Origin: Streptomyces sp. Ag109_O5-1
GTDB taxonomy: Bacteria > Actinomycetota > Actinomycetes > Streptomycetales > Streptomycetaceae
Direction of reading: 5' to 3'
DNA: 64,000 nucleotides
NCBI RefSeq assembly: GCF_003814875.1
Contig: NZ_RKQF01000001.1
Coordinates: 11,098,001-11,162,000 of the forward strand
The notes under the pieces were generated by a model. That model was not told the origin of the DNA and searched no databases. It saw only the letters and a list, made by a program, of their open reading frames with translations. Made by a program: the position numbers and the translations under genes. Below, piece by piece: positions 1 through 9,281 of this stretch (its first letter is position 1; the number at the start of each line of letters is the position of its first letter).

Positions 1-221
1 TATTAGCCGAATCCTGAAGGTCTCACACCGGGAACTGGTGGCAACTTGCACTCGACCACGCGCGGTCTGACGTGGGTCCGCGTGCTAGGTGAAGGACACG
101 TGGACCAAGCGGCAGCGCCGGTTCTGTGTCGCAGACTTCAGAAGATCCAATACCGGTCCGACCCCATCGACAGCTACCTCGCCGCGACTGAGCTCCCGAG
201 GACGACATCACGCGCGCACGG

Positions 222-512
222 TCAGACGTCGCAGTCGCGGCAGACGGGAGGGCCGCTGCTCGCATCGGCCAGTTGGCTGCGGTGGCGCACGAGGAAGCAG
301 ACCGTACAGACGAATTCGTTGTCCAGCTGCGGAAGCACCTGGATTGTCAGCTCCTCGCCCGAAAGATCGGCACCGGGCAGTTCGAGGCCCTCGGCGGCCT
401 CGGACTCGTCCATGTCGATGGCAAGAACGGATTTGCTGGTGCTCCGGGTGTTGAGTTCCTCAAGGTTGTCGATGATGCCGTCGTTGCGTGGGGTGTCGAA
501 GTCCTTCGCCAT
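222..512 (-). CDS. DUF4193 family protein
   Basis: A 96-residue acidic protein with the layout of the actinobacterial DUF4193 family. It has an N-terminal charged stretch, a central EGLELPGADLSGEEL segment, and a C-terminal pair of CxxC motifs (CTVC near residue 69, CRDC near residue 92) that look like a small metal-binding knuckle. The family is widespread in actinobacteria and its function is not established. The ATG is preceded by a GAGAAGG ribosome-binding site. It lies 69 bp downstream of the helR stop codon on the same strand, so cotranscription is possible. Antisense reading frames over it have no recognisable content. Confidence 0.88.
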   Translation of the reverse strand: MAKDFDTPRNDGIIDNLEELNTRSTSKSVLAIDMDESEAAEGLELPGADLSGEELTIQVLPQLDNEFVCTVCFLVRHRSQLADASSGPPVCRDCDV

Positions 513-581
513 CTTGCCTTCTCTGTCGTGGCGTTTGCCGTGCTCGCGTATGTCTGAGCGGTGGGAAGCGGACGGAGTGTG

Positions 582-2669
582 TCAGGCGGGCTGGACGGTG
601 ATCGTGCAGAGCCGCTTGGTCGCCCGGGTCAGGGCTACGTACAGGTCCCTCTCCCCGCCGGGGCGCGCCGTGGTGATCTCTTCGGGGCTGATGACGACGA
701 CTCCGTCGAACTCCAGCCCGCGTGCTTCGGATGCTGGAACGATGCGTGCGTGCTGTGCGATGTCAGAGGCTGTCAGGTCGCCCACCCTCGCCTCTGCGCA
801 AATGACCCCGAGGAGCTCGCCCGGGTACGCGGAGCTCTGGGTGCGAAGTTCCTGGACGACGGTGGCGACCAGCTTCTCAACAGGTGTGGTCACGGTGCGG
901 GGAGTCTCGCCAGTGCGCAGTGACCGTGTCGGCTCCTGATCCGGAGCGATCCGGGCGAGCAGGTCTCGGGTACTCGCGAGAATCTCCTGCGTGGTGCGGT
1001 AACTGATCGTCAGACTGTGCAGCTGGAACCGCGGGCCGACATGCGGACTCAACGCCTCCTTCCAGTCATGCGCCGTCGTGACCGGGCCCGCCTGGGCGAA
1101 GTCGCCCACCAGCGTCATGGCTTTTGCCGGGCAGCGGCGGACGATCATCCGCCACTGCATGGCGGTCAATTCCTGAGCCTCGTCGACGACAACGTGCCCG
1201 TACACGCGCTCCGGCGGGCCGTCGACCAAGCTAGCCGCCTCGTCCAGCAGCGCTATATCGGCTTCGGTCCACGGCGCGTCCGGGGCACGCAGCAGACGCG
1301 ACCGCTCGTCCGGTGTCAGCCGGGGAAGGTACTCGGCGAGAGTGTCGAGGTCTGTCAGGAGAGCCCGCACGAGGCCACCGGGTGTCAAGTGCGGCCACAG
1401 TGCTTCCACGGCCTGGTCGATGTGGGGGTCGTCGAGGAGGTCGGCCCGGACGGCGTCCGCGTCGAAAAGGGCGGCCGATCCCGAGGCGGCTGCATCGTGT
1501 GGGCTGGGGTGGCGCAGGTCCGCCGCCGTGAATCGGTCGAGGTTCCGGCCCGTCAGCTGGGCCACCTCGTTGTCGATCTGCTCCAAGAGGTCACCCGTAT
1601 TGCGTTCCAGCGTCTCGGTGAGGGCGTCGACCAGAAGCTCCTTGAACACCTGGCGCGCTGGATTGTGTCCCAGCCCGGTCGCCACGGCGGCGTCGCGTGC
1701 GGTTCGGACTGTGGCTTCCGTAAGGTGAACCACGTCCTGCCCGACCCGCAAGGTGAGGTCGCCGTGCGTACTTTGACTGGTGCGCAGCAGGTCGGCAAGT
1801 GCGTCAGCGAGAGCGGAACTGCCCTTGAGGCGCGCGGTGTCGAACGACTCCACCGCGGTGGGGACCACTCCGGCCAGTTCCTGGCATGTCGCCAGCACGA
1901 CGTCGTTCTCGCCGAGCGAGGGCAGGACCCGGGAGATGTAGTCGAGGAACCGCGCGTTGGGCCCGACCACCAGGACGCCTTCCTTCGCGGCGCGCGGGAA
2001 CGCGTACAGGACATACGCCGCCCGGTGCAGCGCGACCACCGTCTTGCCCGTCCCGGGCCCGCCCTGCACTACCGTCACGCCGCGGTGCGCGGAGCGGACG
2101 ATCTTGTCCTGCTCGGTCTGCAACGTTGCGACGGCCGCGTGCATTCGGCCCGTACGCCGTGCCGAAAGGGCCTCGGTCAACGGGCCGTCGCCCACGACGT
2201 CCTCGGTGGTCGGGGCGGAGCCGTCCAGCATCTCGTCGCTCACCGAGACCACCGCGCGCCCGTCCAGGCGCAGGTGCCGGCGTCGCCGCAGGTTCATCGG
2301 GTGAACCGGCGTGGCCTCATAGAAGGGCCGCGCCGCGTTCGCACGCCAGTCGACGAGCAGGGGCAGGTCGTCGTCCTCTGTCTGCAGGCCGATCCGGCCT
2401 ATCTGCAGTGTGGTGCCGTCCGCCCAGTCGATGCGGCCGAAGGCCAGTCCGTTTTCGGCCCCTTCGAGCCGTCCGATCTCCTGTGTCAGGCGGTCGGCGG
2501 TGATCCCGCGCTCGTATGTCTCGCTCGCACTCTCGGCCGGCGTCCTGAGTACTTCCGCCAGGCGTGTCCGTGCCTCGGAGATCCGCTCTGTGAGCAGCTC
2601 GTACAGCGTGGAAACTCGTTCCTGTTCCCACTCGACCTGACGCGCAGCGGAGTCGTTGGATAGCGACAA
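582..2669 (-). CDS. helR: HelR-type RNA polymerase recycling motor ATPase (UvrD/Rep-like helicase)
   Basis: A superfamily 1 ATPase of the HelD/HelR group. These proteins bind RNA polymerase and dislodge stalled or rifampicin-bound enzyme. Visible features are an N-terminal coiled-coil-like arm (VEWEQERVSTLYELL and following), the ENGLAFGRID and LLVDWRANAARPFYEATP segments typical of this group, Walker A GGPGTGKT, Walker B VVVDEAQE, and C-terminal helicase motifs ending in LYVALTRATKRL. I prefer the TTG start at 2669 because GAGAGGAG lies 7 bp upstream. An in-frame GTG at 2753 would add 28 AT-rich, lysine-rich residues with no visible Shine-Dalgarno. No obvious rifampicin-associated palindrome was seen just upstream. 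Confidence 0.85.
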   Translation of the reverse strand: MSLSNDSAARQVEWEQERVSTLYELLTERISEARTRLAEVLRTPAESASETYERGITADRLTQEIGRLEGAENGLAFGRIDWADGTTLQIGRIGLQTEDDDLPLLVDWRANAARPFYEATPVHPMNLRRRRHLRLDGRAVVSVSDEMLDGSAPTTEDVVGDGPLTEALSARRTGRMHAAVATLQTEQDKIVRSAHRGVTVVQGGPGTGKTVVALHRAAYVLYAFPRAAKEGVLVVGPNARFLDYISRVLPSLGENDVVLATCQELAGVVPTAVESFDTARLKGSSALADALADLLRTSQSTHGDLTLRVGQDVVHLTEATVRTARDAAVATGLGHNPARQVFKELLVDALTETLERNTGDLLEQIDNEVAQLTGRNLDRFTAADLRHPSPHDAAASGSAALFDADAVRADLLDDPHIDQAVEALWPHLTPGGLVRALLTDLDTLAEYLPRLTPDERSRLLRAPDAPWTEADIALLDEAASLVDGPPERVYGHVVVDEAQELTAMQWRMIVRRCPAKAMTLVGDFAQAGPVTTAHDWKEALSPHVGPRFQLHSLTISYRTTQEILASTRDLLARIAPDQEPTRSLRTGETPRTVTTPVEKLVATVVQELRTQSSAYPGELLGVICAEARVGDLTASDIAQHARIVPASEARGLEFDGVVVISPEEITTARPGGERDLYVALTRATKRLCTITVQPA

Positions 2670-2892
2670 CGGAGAGCTCCTCTCGATTCGGGTGCCCACT
2701 ATCGACGAGAGCTCAGGGAAAGTAAATTTTGACTTCTTCGAGAAATTAGTCACCGTCGCCAGAGGTAATGCTGAGCCGATTTGGTATCCGTCTCAGTGCT
2801 CACGCGTACGTGATTTTGTCAAGAGTGATTATGTCTGCATCGCACCTTTATTTAGACCGTGTTCTACGTGGTGAGGCGTCGTTGTTCCGGGC

Positions 2893-3345
2893 ATGGGGCG
2901 GGGTACGCGGAGTTGGATTGTTCCGGACGGGCTGTGGGAGATCGCGAAGCCGCTGATCCCGTCGTGGAAAGTGAGGCCGCAGGGCGCCGGAACGCAGGAC
3001 ACGCCTGATGAGACGCTGTTCGCGGCCGTCATCTACGTCCTGGTCAGCGGCTGCGCCTGGCGCCAGTTGCCGCCCTGTTTCGGCATATCGACATCGACGG
3101 CTCACCGCCACTTCCTGTTCTGGTCGCGGGCCGGTGTCTGGGGCCGCCTCCACGAGGCCGCGCTGCACCGGTTCGATGACGCCGGCCTCATCGATGTCAC
3201 CCGCGTCGTCCTCGACACCGCCTACATGAGGGCCAAAAGGGGGCGAACACACAGGTCCGAGCCCAGTGGACCGCGGCAAGCCGGGTTCCGAGATGCACGT
3301 CCTGTCGGACGCGAAGGGACTGCCCCTCCTCGTCGGCGTCTCGGC
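2893..3345 (+). pseudogene. IS5-family transposase remnant
   Basis: The N-terminal half of an IS5/IS427-type DDE transposase is recognisable: WEIAKPLIPS, a helix-turn-helix region containing SGCAWRQLP, and the first catalytic aspartate in VVLDTAYMRAKRG. Near 3240 the frame breaks. The next expected block (DRGKPGSEMHVLSDAKGLPL) continues one frame over, starting near 3266, and similarity ends after LLVGVSA. The C-terminal half with the last two acidic residues is absent. It is therefore a frameshifted, 3'-truncated relic immediately upstream of the catabolic operon. Confidence 0.8.
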
Positions 3346-3552
3346 CAAGCGATCTTTTCCCGCGCATCCCAATGAGTGGCCGAGTCGTCGTGGGATGCCG
3401 AGCGGCCACGCCGCGCGCTGGTCGGCGTGCCAGGCGCCCGAGGGGAGTGCAGGGGGCCGGGCACGGGCCGCCGTCCGGCAGGAGCCCGGACGTGTGCTGC
3501 ACCGTGGCACACGGGCTAGGTCCTGCCTCCGGGTGCGGGTGAACGTGGCTGC

Positions 3553-4536
3553 GTGCTTGCAGCAACCGCCATCTCCCAGAGCGCCGCCGACCCGCTGTCC
3601 GGGCTGGTGCTGCGCGACGTACCGGTACCTCACCCGAAGCCCGGCTGGTCCCGGGTAAGGGTCGTGGCCTCTTCCCTGAACATGCACGACCTGTGGACGC
3701 TGCGTGGCGTGGGCCATCCCCCGGAGCGCCTTCCCATCGTGCTCGGCTGCGACGCGGCCGGATACGACGAGGACGGCAACGAGGTCATCGTGCATCCGGT
3801 GATCGGAGACCCGGACGCGGGCCGGGGCGACGAGACGCTCGACCCCAACCGTGCGCTGCTGTCCGAACAGCACGACGGGGCCTTCGCCGAGTACCTGACC
3901 GTTCCCACCCGCAACCTGGTGCCGAAGCCCGCGTGGCTGTCCTTCGACGAGGCGGCCTGCCTGCCGGTCGCCTGGGGCACCGCCTACCGCATGCTCTTCA
4001 CCCAGGCCCGGATCACCGCCGGCGACCGGGTGCTCGTACAGGGCGCGGGCGGCGGGGTCGCCTCCGCCGCCATCCGGCTCGCGGTGGCCGCCGGGGCCGT
4101 CGTCTACGCCACCAGCCGCAGCGAGGCCAAGCGTGCCGAGGCCCTCACCTGGGGGGTGCGCGCCGCGCTGGCCCCCGGTGCACGGCTGCCCGAGCGGGCG
4201 GACGTCGTGATCGAGACGGTCGGCGAGGCGACCTGGTCCCATTCGCTGAAGTCGCTGCGGCGCGGCGGCACGGTCGTGATCGCGGGAGCGACGAGCGGCG
4301 CCAACCCGCCCGCAGACCTGGCCCGCATCTTCTACCTCCAGGGACGTGTCCTCGGCTCCACCGGCTGCACCCGGGGCGAGCTCGTCGCGCTGCTCCGGCT
4401 GATGGAGGCCACCGGAGTCCGCCCCGTGATCGACCGCACCCTGCCCCTCACGGACATCCACAAGGGCTTCCAGCTCATGATCGACGGCGGTCTGACCGGG
4501 AAGCTCGTCATCCACCCGTCGGCCCCCCAGAGTTAA
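3553..4536 (+). CDS. Zinc-binding-type dehydrogenase (quinone oxidoreductase-like MDR)
   Basis: A 327-residue medium-chain dehydrogenase/reductase. It has the GroES-like N-terminal fold (SSLNMHDLWTLRGVG, VLGCDAAGYDEDGNEV) and a Rossmann nucleotide-binding loop GAGGGVAS near residue 163. It lacks the four-cysteine structural zinc cluster, so despite the family name it is probably a zinc-independent NADPH-dependent enzyme. It begins with GTG at 3553. The stop is 12 bp from the mhpB start, so it is the first gene of the operon. Its role in the ring-cleavage pathway is not defined by the sequence; reduction of an unsaturated side chain or an aldehyde is possible. Confidence 0.85.
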   Translation: MLAATAISQSAADPLSGLVLRDVPVPHPKPGWSRVRVVASSLNMHDLWTLRGVGHPPERLPIVLGCDAAGYDEDGNEVIVHPVIGDPDAGRGDETLDPNRALLSEQHDGAFAEYLTVPTRNLVPKPAWLSFDEAACLPVAWGTAYRMLFTQARITAGDRVLVQGAGGGVASAAIRLAVAAGAVVYATSRSEAKRAEALTWGVRAALAPGARLPERADVVIETVGEATWSHSLKSLRRGGTVVIAGATSGANPPADLARIFYLQGRVLGSTGCTRGELVALLRLMEATGVRPVIDRTLPLTDIHKGFQLMIDGGLTGKLVIHPSAPQS

Positions 4537-4548
4537 GGACCCTCTCCC

Positions 4549-5487
4549 ATGACCGCAGCTGTCGTCGGGCTCTCGCACTCGCCCCTGATCGGCAGGAACG
4601 ACCCCGAGCCCGAGGTTCTGGCCCGCGTCGACGAGGCCGTCGAGAGCGCCAGGGCCTTCGTCCGCCGCTTCGACCCGGAGCTCGTCGTCCTCTACGCGCC
4701 CGACCACTACAACGGCTTCTTCTACAAGGAGATGCCCCCGTTCTGCCTCGCCACCGAGGCCCACGCGGTGGGCGACTTCGGTTCCCAGGGCGGGCCGCTG
4801 TCGGTCGACACCGACGCCGCCAAGACGCTGGCCAAGGGGGTGCTCGACCGCGGCATCGATCTCACCGTCTCGGCCCGGATGACCGTGGACCACGGCTTCG
4901 CGCAGCCCCTGGAGGTGCTCTTCGGCGGTATCGACCGCGTGCCGGTGGTGCCCGTCTTCGTCAACGGCGTGGCGACCCCGCTCGGCCCGGTCAGCCGTAT
5001 CCGCGCACTCGGCACCGCGGTCGGTCAGGCCGCGGCCGACCTGGACAAGCGGGTGCTGTTCGTCGCCTCCGGCGGTCTGTCCCACGACCCGCCGGTGCCG
5101 GTGCTCGAGGGCGCACCGCCCCGGGTCGCCGACGCGCTCATCGAGGGAAACCCGCCCACCCCTCAGCAGCGTGCGAAGGGCGAGGAGCGGGTCGTCCAGG
5201 CCGGCCGCGACTACGCCGCCGGGTCGACGAAGATGATCCCGATCAACCCCGCCTGGGACAACCTCCTCCTCGACCATCTGGAGCGCGGCGACCTCGCGGA
5301 GTTCGACTCCTGGACCGTCGATGACATGGCCGCACAGGGCGGCGGCTCCGCCCACGAGGTCCGCACCTGGATCGCGGCGTACGCCTCCCTCGCGGCCACC
5401 GGCAAGTACGAGATGACGTCTCGCTTCTACGAGGCCATCCCCGCCTGGATCGCCGGATTCGCTGTGACCACGGCGGAAGGGCGGTGA
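4549..5487 (+). CDS. mhpB: 3-carboxyethylcatechol 2,3-dioxygenase (MhpB-like)
   Basis: A 312-residue class III (LigB-type) extradiol dioxygenase. It resembles MhpB, which opens 2,3-dihydroxyphenylpropionate or 2,3-dihydroxycinnamate next to the hydroxyl pair using Fe(II). Visible hallmarks are GLSHSPLIG at the N terminus (first metal-ligand region), YAPDHYNGFFY, the active-site histidine block TVDHGFAQPL, and the second catalytic histidine in GGLSHDPPVP. Length is normal for the family. The stop codon overlaps the next start (GTGA), so the hydratase is translationally coupled. No mhpC-type hydrolase sits between mhpB and mhpD; the alpha/beta hydrolase at 8308 or another enzyme would have to do that step. 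Confidence 0.93.
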   Translation: MTAAVVGLSHSPLIGRNDPEPEVLARVDEAVESARAFVRRFDPELVVLYAPDHYNGFFYKEMPPFCLATEAHAVGDFGSQGGPLSVDTDAAKTLAKGVLDRGIDLTVSARMTVDHGFAQPLEVLFGGIDRVPVVPVFVNGVATPLGPVSRIRALGTAVGQAAADLDKRVLFVASGGLSHDPPVPVLEGAPPRVADALIEGNPPTPQQRAKGEERVVQAGRDYAAGSTKMIPINPAWDNLLLDHLERGDLAEFDSWTVDDMAAQGGGSAHEVRTWIAAYASLAATGKYEMTSRFYEAIPAWIAGFAVTTAEGR

Positions 5488-6290
5488 CCGGCATGGCAGT
5501 CACACCCGTCGAGCTGGCGGCCGCCCGGCTCGCCGCCGCCTTCGCCGAGGGACGGCCCGTGGCCCCGGTACGCGATCTGCTCGGTACCCAGGACGTCGAC
5601 GCCGCGTACGCCGTACAGCAGGCACTCACCCGCAGCAGAGTGGACAGCGGTGCGGTCGTCGTCGGCCGCAAGATCGGCCTGACCTCCCCGGCCGTCCAGC
5701 GCCAACTCGGCGTCGACCAGCCTGACTTCGGGGTGCTCTTCGCCGACATGGACGTCTCATCCGACGCCGAGGTCCCCTCCGGCAGGCTGCTGCAGCCCAA
5801 GGCCGAGGCGGAGATCGCCTTCGTCCTCAAGGAGGACCTGGCCGACGGCGACCTGGACCCGGCGCAGGTGCACGCTGCGGTCGACTACGCCGTGGCCGCG
5901 CTGGAGATCGTCGACAGCCGTATCGCCGACTGGGACATCTCCCTCACCGACACGGTCGCCGACAACGCCTCCAGCGGACTGTTCGTGCTGGCGGAACGCC
6001 GCCTCACGCTGGACGAGTTCGAGCCCCGCGCGACCGTGATGCGGCTGTACGCCGACGACGTCCTCGTCTCCGAGGGCAACGGCGCCGCCTGCCTCGGCGA
6101 CCCCCTGAACGCGCTGGCCTGGCTCGCCCGGACGGCCCGTGACCTGGGTGACCCGTTGCGGGCCGGACAGGTCGTCCTCTCCGGCGCGCTGGGCCCGATG
6201 GTCCCGGCCCCGCCCGGCACCCGGATCCGCGCCGAGATCAGCTCGCTCGGCGAGGTCACCGCCGCATTCTCCGAGAAGAGGGACGCATGA
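5484..6290 (+). CDS. mhpD: 2-keto-4-pentenoate hydratase
   Basis: A 268-residue member of the FAH-related hydratase family (MhpD/BphH). It adds water to 2-hydroxypenta-2,4-dienoate to give 4-hydroxy-2-oxovalerate. The characteristic segments GRKIGLTSPAVQRQLGV, the acidic metal-binding block KAEAEIAFVL, and ALEIVDSRIADWDI are all present. The GTG start overlaps the mhpB stop by four bases; a second possible start (ATG) lies three codons in. The stop overlaps the next gene by four bases (ATGA). Position and sequence agree well with the canonical mhp lower pathway. Confidence 0.92.
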   Translation: MTGMAVTPVELAAARLAAAFAEGRPVAPVRDLLGTQDVDAAYAVQQALTRSRVDSGAVVVGRKIGLTSPAVQRQLGVDQPDFGVLFADMDVSSDAEVPSGRLLQPKAEAEIAFVLKEDLADGDLDPAQVHAAVDYAVAALEIVDSRIADWDISLTDTVADNASSGLFVLAERRLTLDEFEPRATVMRLYADDVLVSEGNGAACLGDPLNALAWLARTARDLGDPLRAGQVVLSGALGPMVPAPPGTRIRAEISSLGEVTAAFSEKRDA

Positions 6291-7261
6291 CTTCCCCCAA
6301 GACGTCAAAGACCAAGGTCGCCATCATCGGGTCGGGCAACATCGGCACCGACCTGATGATCAAGATCCTCCGCCTGTCGGACACCCTCGAAGTGGCCGCC
6401 ATGGTGGGCATCGACCCGGAGTCCGACGGCCTCGCCCGCGCCGCCCGACTGAAGGTCCCGACGACCCACGAGGGCGTCGAGGGCCTGATCGCAATGCCGC
6501 ACTTCGACGACATCGAGATCGTCTTCGACGCGACCTCGGCCAAGGCCCACCTGGCCAACGCGCACAGGCTCGCGCCGTACGGCAAGAAGCTCATCGACCT
6601 CACGCCTGCCGCCATCGGCCCGTTCGTCGTCCCGCCGGTCAACCTGGAGCAGCAGCTGGACGCGGGCGCCGACAACCTCAACATGGTCACCTGCGGTGGC
6701 CAGGCCACCATCCCCATGGTCGCGGCCGTGTCCGCCGTGACGCCGGTCCATTACGCCGAGATCGTGGCCTCCATCGCCTCGAAGTCGGCGGGTCCCGGCA
6801 CCCGGGCCAACATCGACGAGTTCACCGAGACCACCTCGCACGCCATCGAGAACGTCGGCGGCGCGGCCCGCGGCAAGGCGATCATCGTCCTCAACCCTGC
6901 CGAACCCCCGCTGATCATGCGAGACACCGTCTTCTGCCTCATCGGGGACGCGGACCACGACGCCATCCGGGCCTCAGTCAAGGACATGGCGGCGCGGGTC
7001 GCGCAGTACGTGCCGGGCTACCGCCTCAAGCAGGAGGTGCAGTTCACCCCGATCGTGGAAGGCGAGCCCGTGCACACCCTGCTCCCCGAGGGCGCGGGCC
7101 CGGTGACCACCCGTGTCTCGGTGTTCCTCGAAGTCGAGGGCGCCGCCCACTACCTGCCCGCCTACGCCGGAAACCTCGACATCATGACCTCGGCCGCCCT
7201 GCGCACCGCCGAGTCGATCGCCCGGCACAGCACCACCGTCACCGCGGAGGCCAGCCGATGA
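6287..7261 (+). CDS. mhpF: Acetaldehyde dehydrogenase (acylating)
   Basis: A 324-residue CoA-acylating aldehyde dehydrogenase of the MhpF/BphJ/DmpF type, converting the aldehyde from the aldolase step to acetyl-CoA with NAD+. It has the N-terminal Rossmann motif AIIGSGNIGTDL, the catalytic cysteine in MVTCGGQATIPM (about residue 130), and the SKSAGPGTRANIDEFT block. It overlaps both neighbours by ATGA. In characterised relatives this enzyme forms a channelling complex with the aldolase encoded next to it, which fits the strict coupling of the two genes here. Confidence 0.94.
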   Translation: MTSPKTSKTKVAIIGSGNIGTDLMIKILRLSDTLEVAAMVGIDPESDGLARAARLKVPTTHEGVEGLIAMPHFDDIEIVFDATSAKAHLANAHRLAPYGKKLIDLTPAAIGPFVVPPVNLEQQLDAGADNLNMVTCGGQATIPMVAAVSAVTPVHYAEIVASIASKSAGPGTRANIDEFTETTSHAIENVGGAARGKAIIVLNPAEPPLIMRDTVFCLIGDADHDAIRASVKDMAARVAQYVPGYRLKQEVQFTPIVEGEPVHTLLPEGAGPVTTRVSVFLEVEGAAHYLPAYAGNLDIMTSAALRTAESIARHSTTVTAEASR

Positions 7262-8286
7262 CTCACCAGCTCTACATCCAGGACGTGACCCTGCGGGACG
7301 GCATGCACGCCATCCGGCACCGCATCGATCCTGCCGACGTGGCCCGCATCGCGGCCGCCCTCGACGCGGCCGGCGTCGACGCCATCGAGGTCGCCCACGG
7401 CGACGGCTTGGCAGGCGGCTCCCTGAACTACGGCCCGGGCAGCCACACCGACTGGGAGTGGATCGAGGCCGCGGCGGACGCGATCGACAACGCCGTCCTC
7501 ACCACGCTCCTTCTCCCCGGCATCGGCACCATCGCCGAACTGGAGCGCGCCCACGCCCTCGGTGTCCGTTCGGTGCGGATCGCCACGCACTGCACCGAGG
7601 CCGACATCTCGGCCCAGCACATCGCCAAGGCGCGCGAGCTGGGCATGGACGTCTCGGGCTTCCTGATGATGAGCCACATGGCCGAGGCGCCCCAACTCGC
7701 CGCGCAGGCAAGGCTGATGGAGTCCTACGGCGCCCAGTGCGTCTACGTCACCGACTCCGGCGGCCGCCTCACCCTGGACGGCGTACGCGAACGGGTCCGC
7801 GCCTACCGCGACGTACTCGACGAGAGCACTCAGATCGGCATCCACGCGCACGAGAACCTCTCCCTGTCGGTCGCCAACAGTGTCGTCGCCGTCGAGGAGG
7901 GCGTCACCCGCGTCGACGCCTCCTTGGCCGGACAAGGAGCGGGTGCCGGAAACTGCCCGATCGAGGCGTTCATCGCCGTGGCGAACATCCAGGGCTGGAA
8001 GCACGGCTGCGACCTGTTCGCCCTCCAGGACGCTGCCGACGACCTGGTCCGCCCTCTGCGCGACCGCCCCGTACAGGTCGACCGCGAGACGCTCACCCTC
8101 GGCTACGGCGGCGTCTACTCCTCCTTCCTGCGCCACGCGGAGATCGCCGCCGAGCGCTACGGCGTCGACGCCCGCACCCTTCTGCTGGAAGTCGGCCGGC
8201 GCGGCCTGGTGGGAGGCCAGGAGGACATGATCGTGGACATCGCACTCGACTTGATGTCCAACCGGGCTACCGGGCCCGTGAACTGA
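7258..8286 (+). CDS. mhpE: 4-hydroxy-2-oxovalerate aldolase
   Basis: A 342-residue class II (metal-dependent) aldolase of the MhpE/DmpG family, splitting 4-hydroxy-2-oxovalerate into pyruvate and acetaldehyde. The TIM-barrel start QDVTLRDGMHAIRHR holds the catalytic Arg-Asp pair and histidine. The metal-binding HAHENLSLSVANS motif and the C-terminal DmpG-specific communication domain are intact. The ATG overlaps the mhpF stop. The reading frame stays open far upstream, but those residues are arginine-rich shadow sequence. It closes the lower meta-cleavage pathway. Confidence 0.94.
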   Translation: MTHQLYIQDVTLRDGMHAIRHRIDPADVARIAAALDAAGVDAIEVAHGDGLAGGSLNYGPGSHTDWEWIEAAADAIDNAVLTTLLLPGIGTIAELERAHALGVRSVRIATHCTEADISAQHIAKARELGMDVSGFLMMSHMAEAPQLAAQARLMESYGAQCVYVTDSGGRLTLDGVRERVRAYRDVLDESTQIGIHAHENLSLSVANSVVAVEEGVTRVDASLAGQGAGAGNCPIEAFIAVANIQGWKHGCDLFALQDAADDLVRPLRDRPVQVDRETLTLGYGGVYSSFLRHAEIAAERYGVDARTLLLEVGRRGLVGGQEDMIVDIALDLMSNRATGPVN

Positions 8287-8307
8287 CACACAGTAAGGAG
8301 GAAGCCC

Positions 8308-9222
8308 ATGGGTGAACGTCTGCCCATACGGATCCCGATCGGCGGAGACGAACTGGACGCCTGGTGGTACGCCCCCGAAGGCGTCGACGGACCCGCCCCC
8401 TGCGTCGTCCTGGCGCACGGTTTCGGCGGCATCAAGGAGATGCGGCTCGCAGCCTACGCCGAGCGGTTCGCCGCCGAGGGGCTCGGCGCCCTGGTCTTCG
8501 ACTACCGGTCCTTCGGCGAGTCCAGCGGGCGTCCGCGCAACCTGCTCGAGATCAAGCGGCTGGTCGCCGACTATCACGCCGCCGTCTCCGCGGCGAGGTC
8601 CCGTCCTGAGGTCGACTCCAGGCGTGTCGCTGTGTGGGGCAGCTCCATGTCCGGCGGCACCGTGGTGCTGGTCGCCGCGGAGGACCCGAGCATCGCCGCA
8701 GTGGTGTCGCAGGCGCCCCTCGCCGACGGCCGGGCCGCGCTGGTGCACATGGTGAAGAGGTCGGCGACCCATGTGCTGGGCCTGGGCGTGGCGGGCGTCC
8801 GGGACGCCCTCGGGGCTCGCCTCGGCCGTGAGCCGTACACCGTGAAGGCCGTGGGCCGCCGCGGTGAGCAGGGCGCCGTGCTGGCCACTGCGGACGCCTA
8901 CGAGGGAATGCTGCGCCTCCTTCCGGCGGACGTGCCCTACGACAACGAGGTCAGCGCGCGCGTGATCCTGTCGCTGCCCTTCTTCCGCGCCGTCGTGGCC
9001 GCCCCCCGGCTCACCTGCCCCCTGCTGGTCCAGGTGATGGACCACGACGACCTCACGCCGCCGGGCCCCGCTGCCGCTCTCGCGGCCGCGGCTCCGCACG
9101 GCAAGCTGCTCGCCTACCCCGGCGGCCATTGGGACCCCTACGTCGGGGAGGGCTTCGACCAGCTGGTTCCCGACCAGATCGCCTTCCTCAAGCGGACTCT
9201 CGGGGCTCCAGCCGTTCGGTGA
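8308..9222 (+). CDS. Alpha/beta hydrolase (S15/DLH-like)
   Basis: A 304-residue alpha/beta hydrolase with an oxyanion-hole motif LAHGFGGIKE near residue 35, a nucleophile elbow WGSSMSGG near residue 110 (GxSxS instead of the classical GxSxG, as seen in this subfamily), and a C-terminal DHDDLTPP acid plus GGHWDPY histidine. AAGGAGG stands just before the ATG, 21 bp after mhpE. By position it could hydrolyse the ring-fission product (the MhpC step). However, it looks closer to dienelactone-hydrolase/X-Pro-peptidase-like enzymes than to MhpC, so the substrate is unassigned. Confidence 0.82.
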   Translation: MGERLPIRIPIGGDELDAWWYAPEGVDGPAPCVVLAHGFGGIKEMRLAAYAERFAAEGLGALVFDYRSFGESSGRPRNLLEIKRLVADYHAAVSAARSRPEVDSRRVAVWGSSMSGGTVVLVAAEDPSIAAVVSQAPLADGRAALVHMVKRSATHVLGLGVAGVRDALGARLGREPYTVKAVGRRGEQGAVLATADAYEGMLRLLPADVPYDNEVSARVILSLPFFRAVVAAPRLTCPLLVQVMDHDDLTPPGPAAALAAAAPHGKLLAYPGGHWDPYVGEGFDQLVPDQIAFLKRTLGAPAVR

Positions 9223-9281
9223 CGGTGCGGCGCACCCTCACCGGCGCGTCGGCGGGGACCGCTCCCTCGCCGGCGCCGGTG

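Noticed and set aside
1..221. Several short open frames at the left edge of the window
   Set aside because: None shows conserved motifs, a ribosome-binding site or a family resemblance; they overlap one another on both strands.
1017..2663. 548-codon open frame antisense to helR
   Set aside because: It has no motifs, is composed of shadow residues (Arg/Gly/Val-rich), and lies wholly opposite a gene with clear ATPase motifs.
2848..5355. 835-codon minus-strand open frame
   Set aside because: It crosses an IS remnant, the dehydrogenase and mhpB in antisense and is explained by GC-biased third codon positions.
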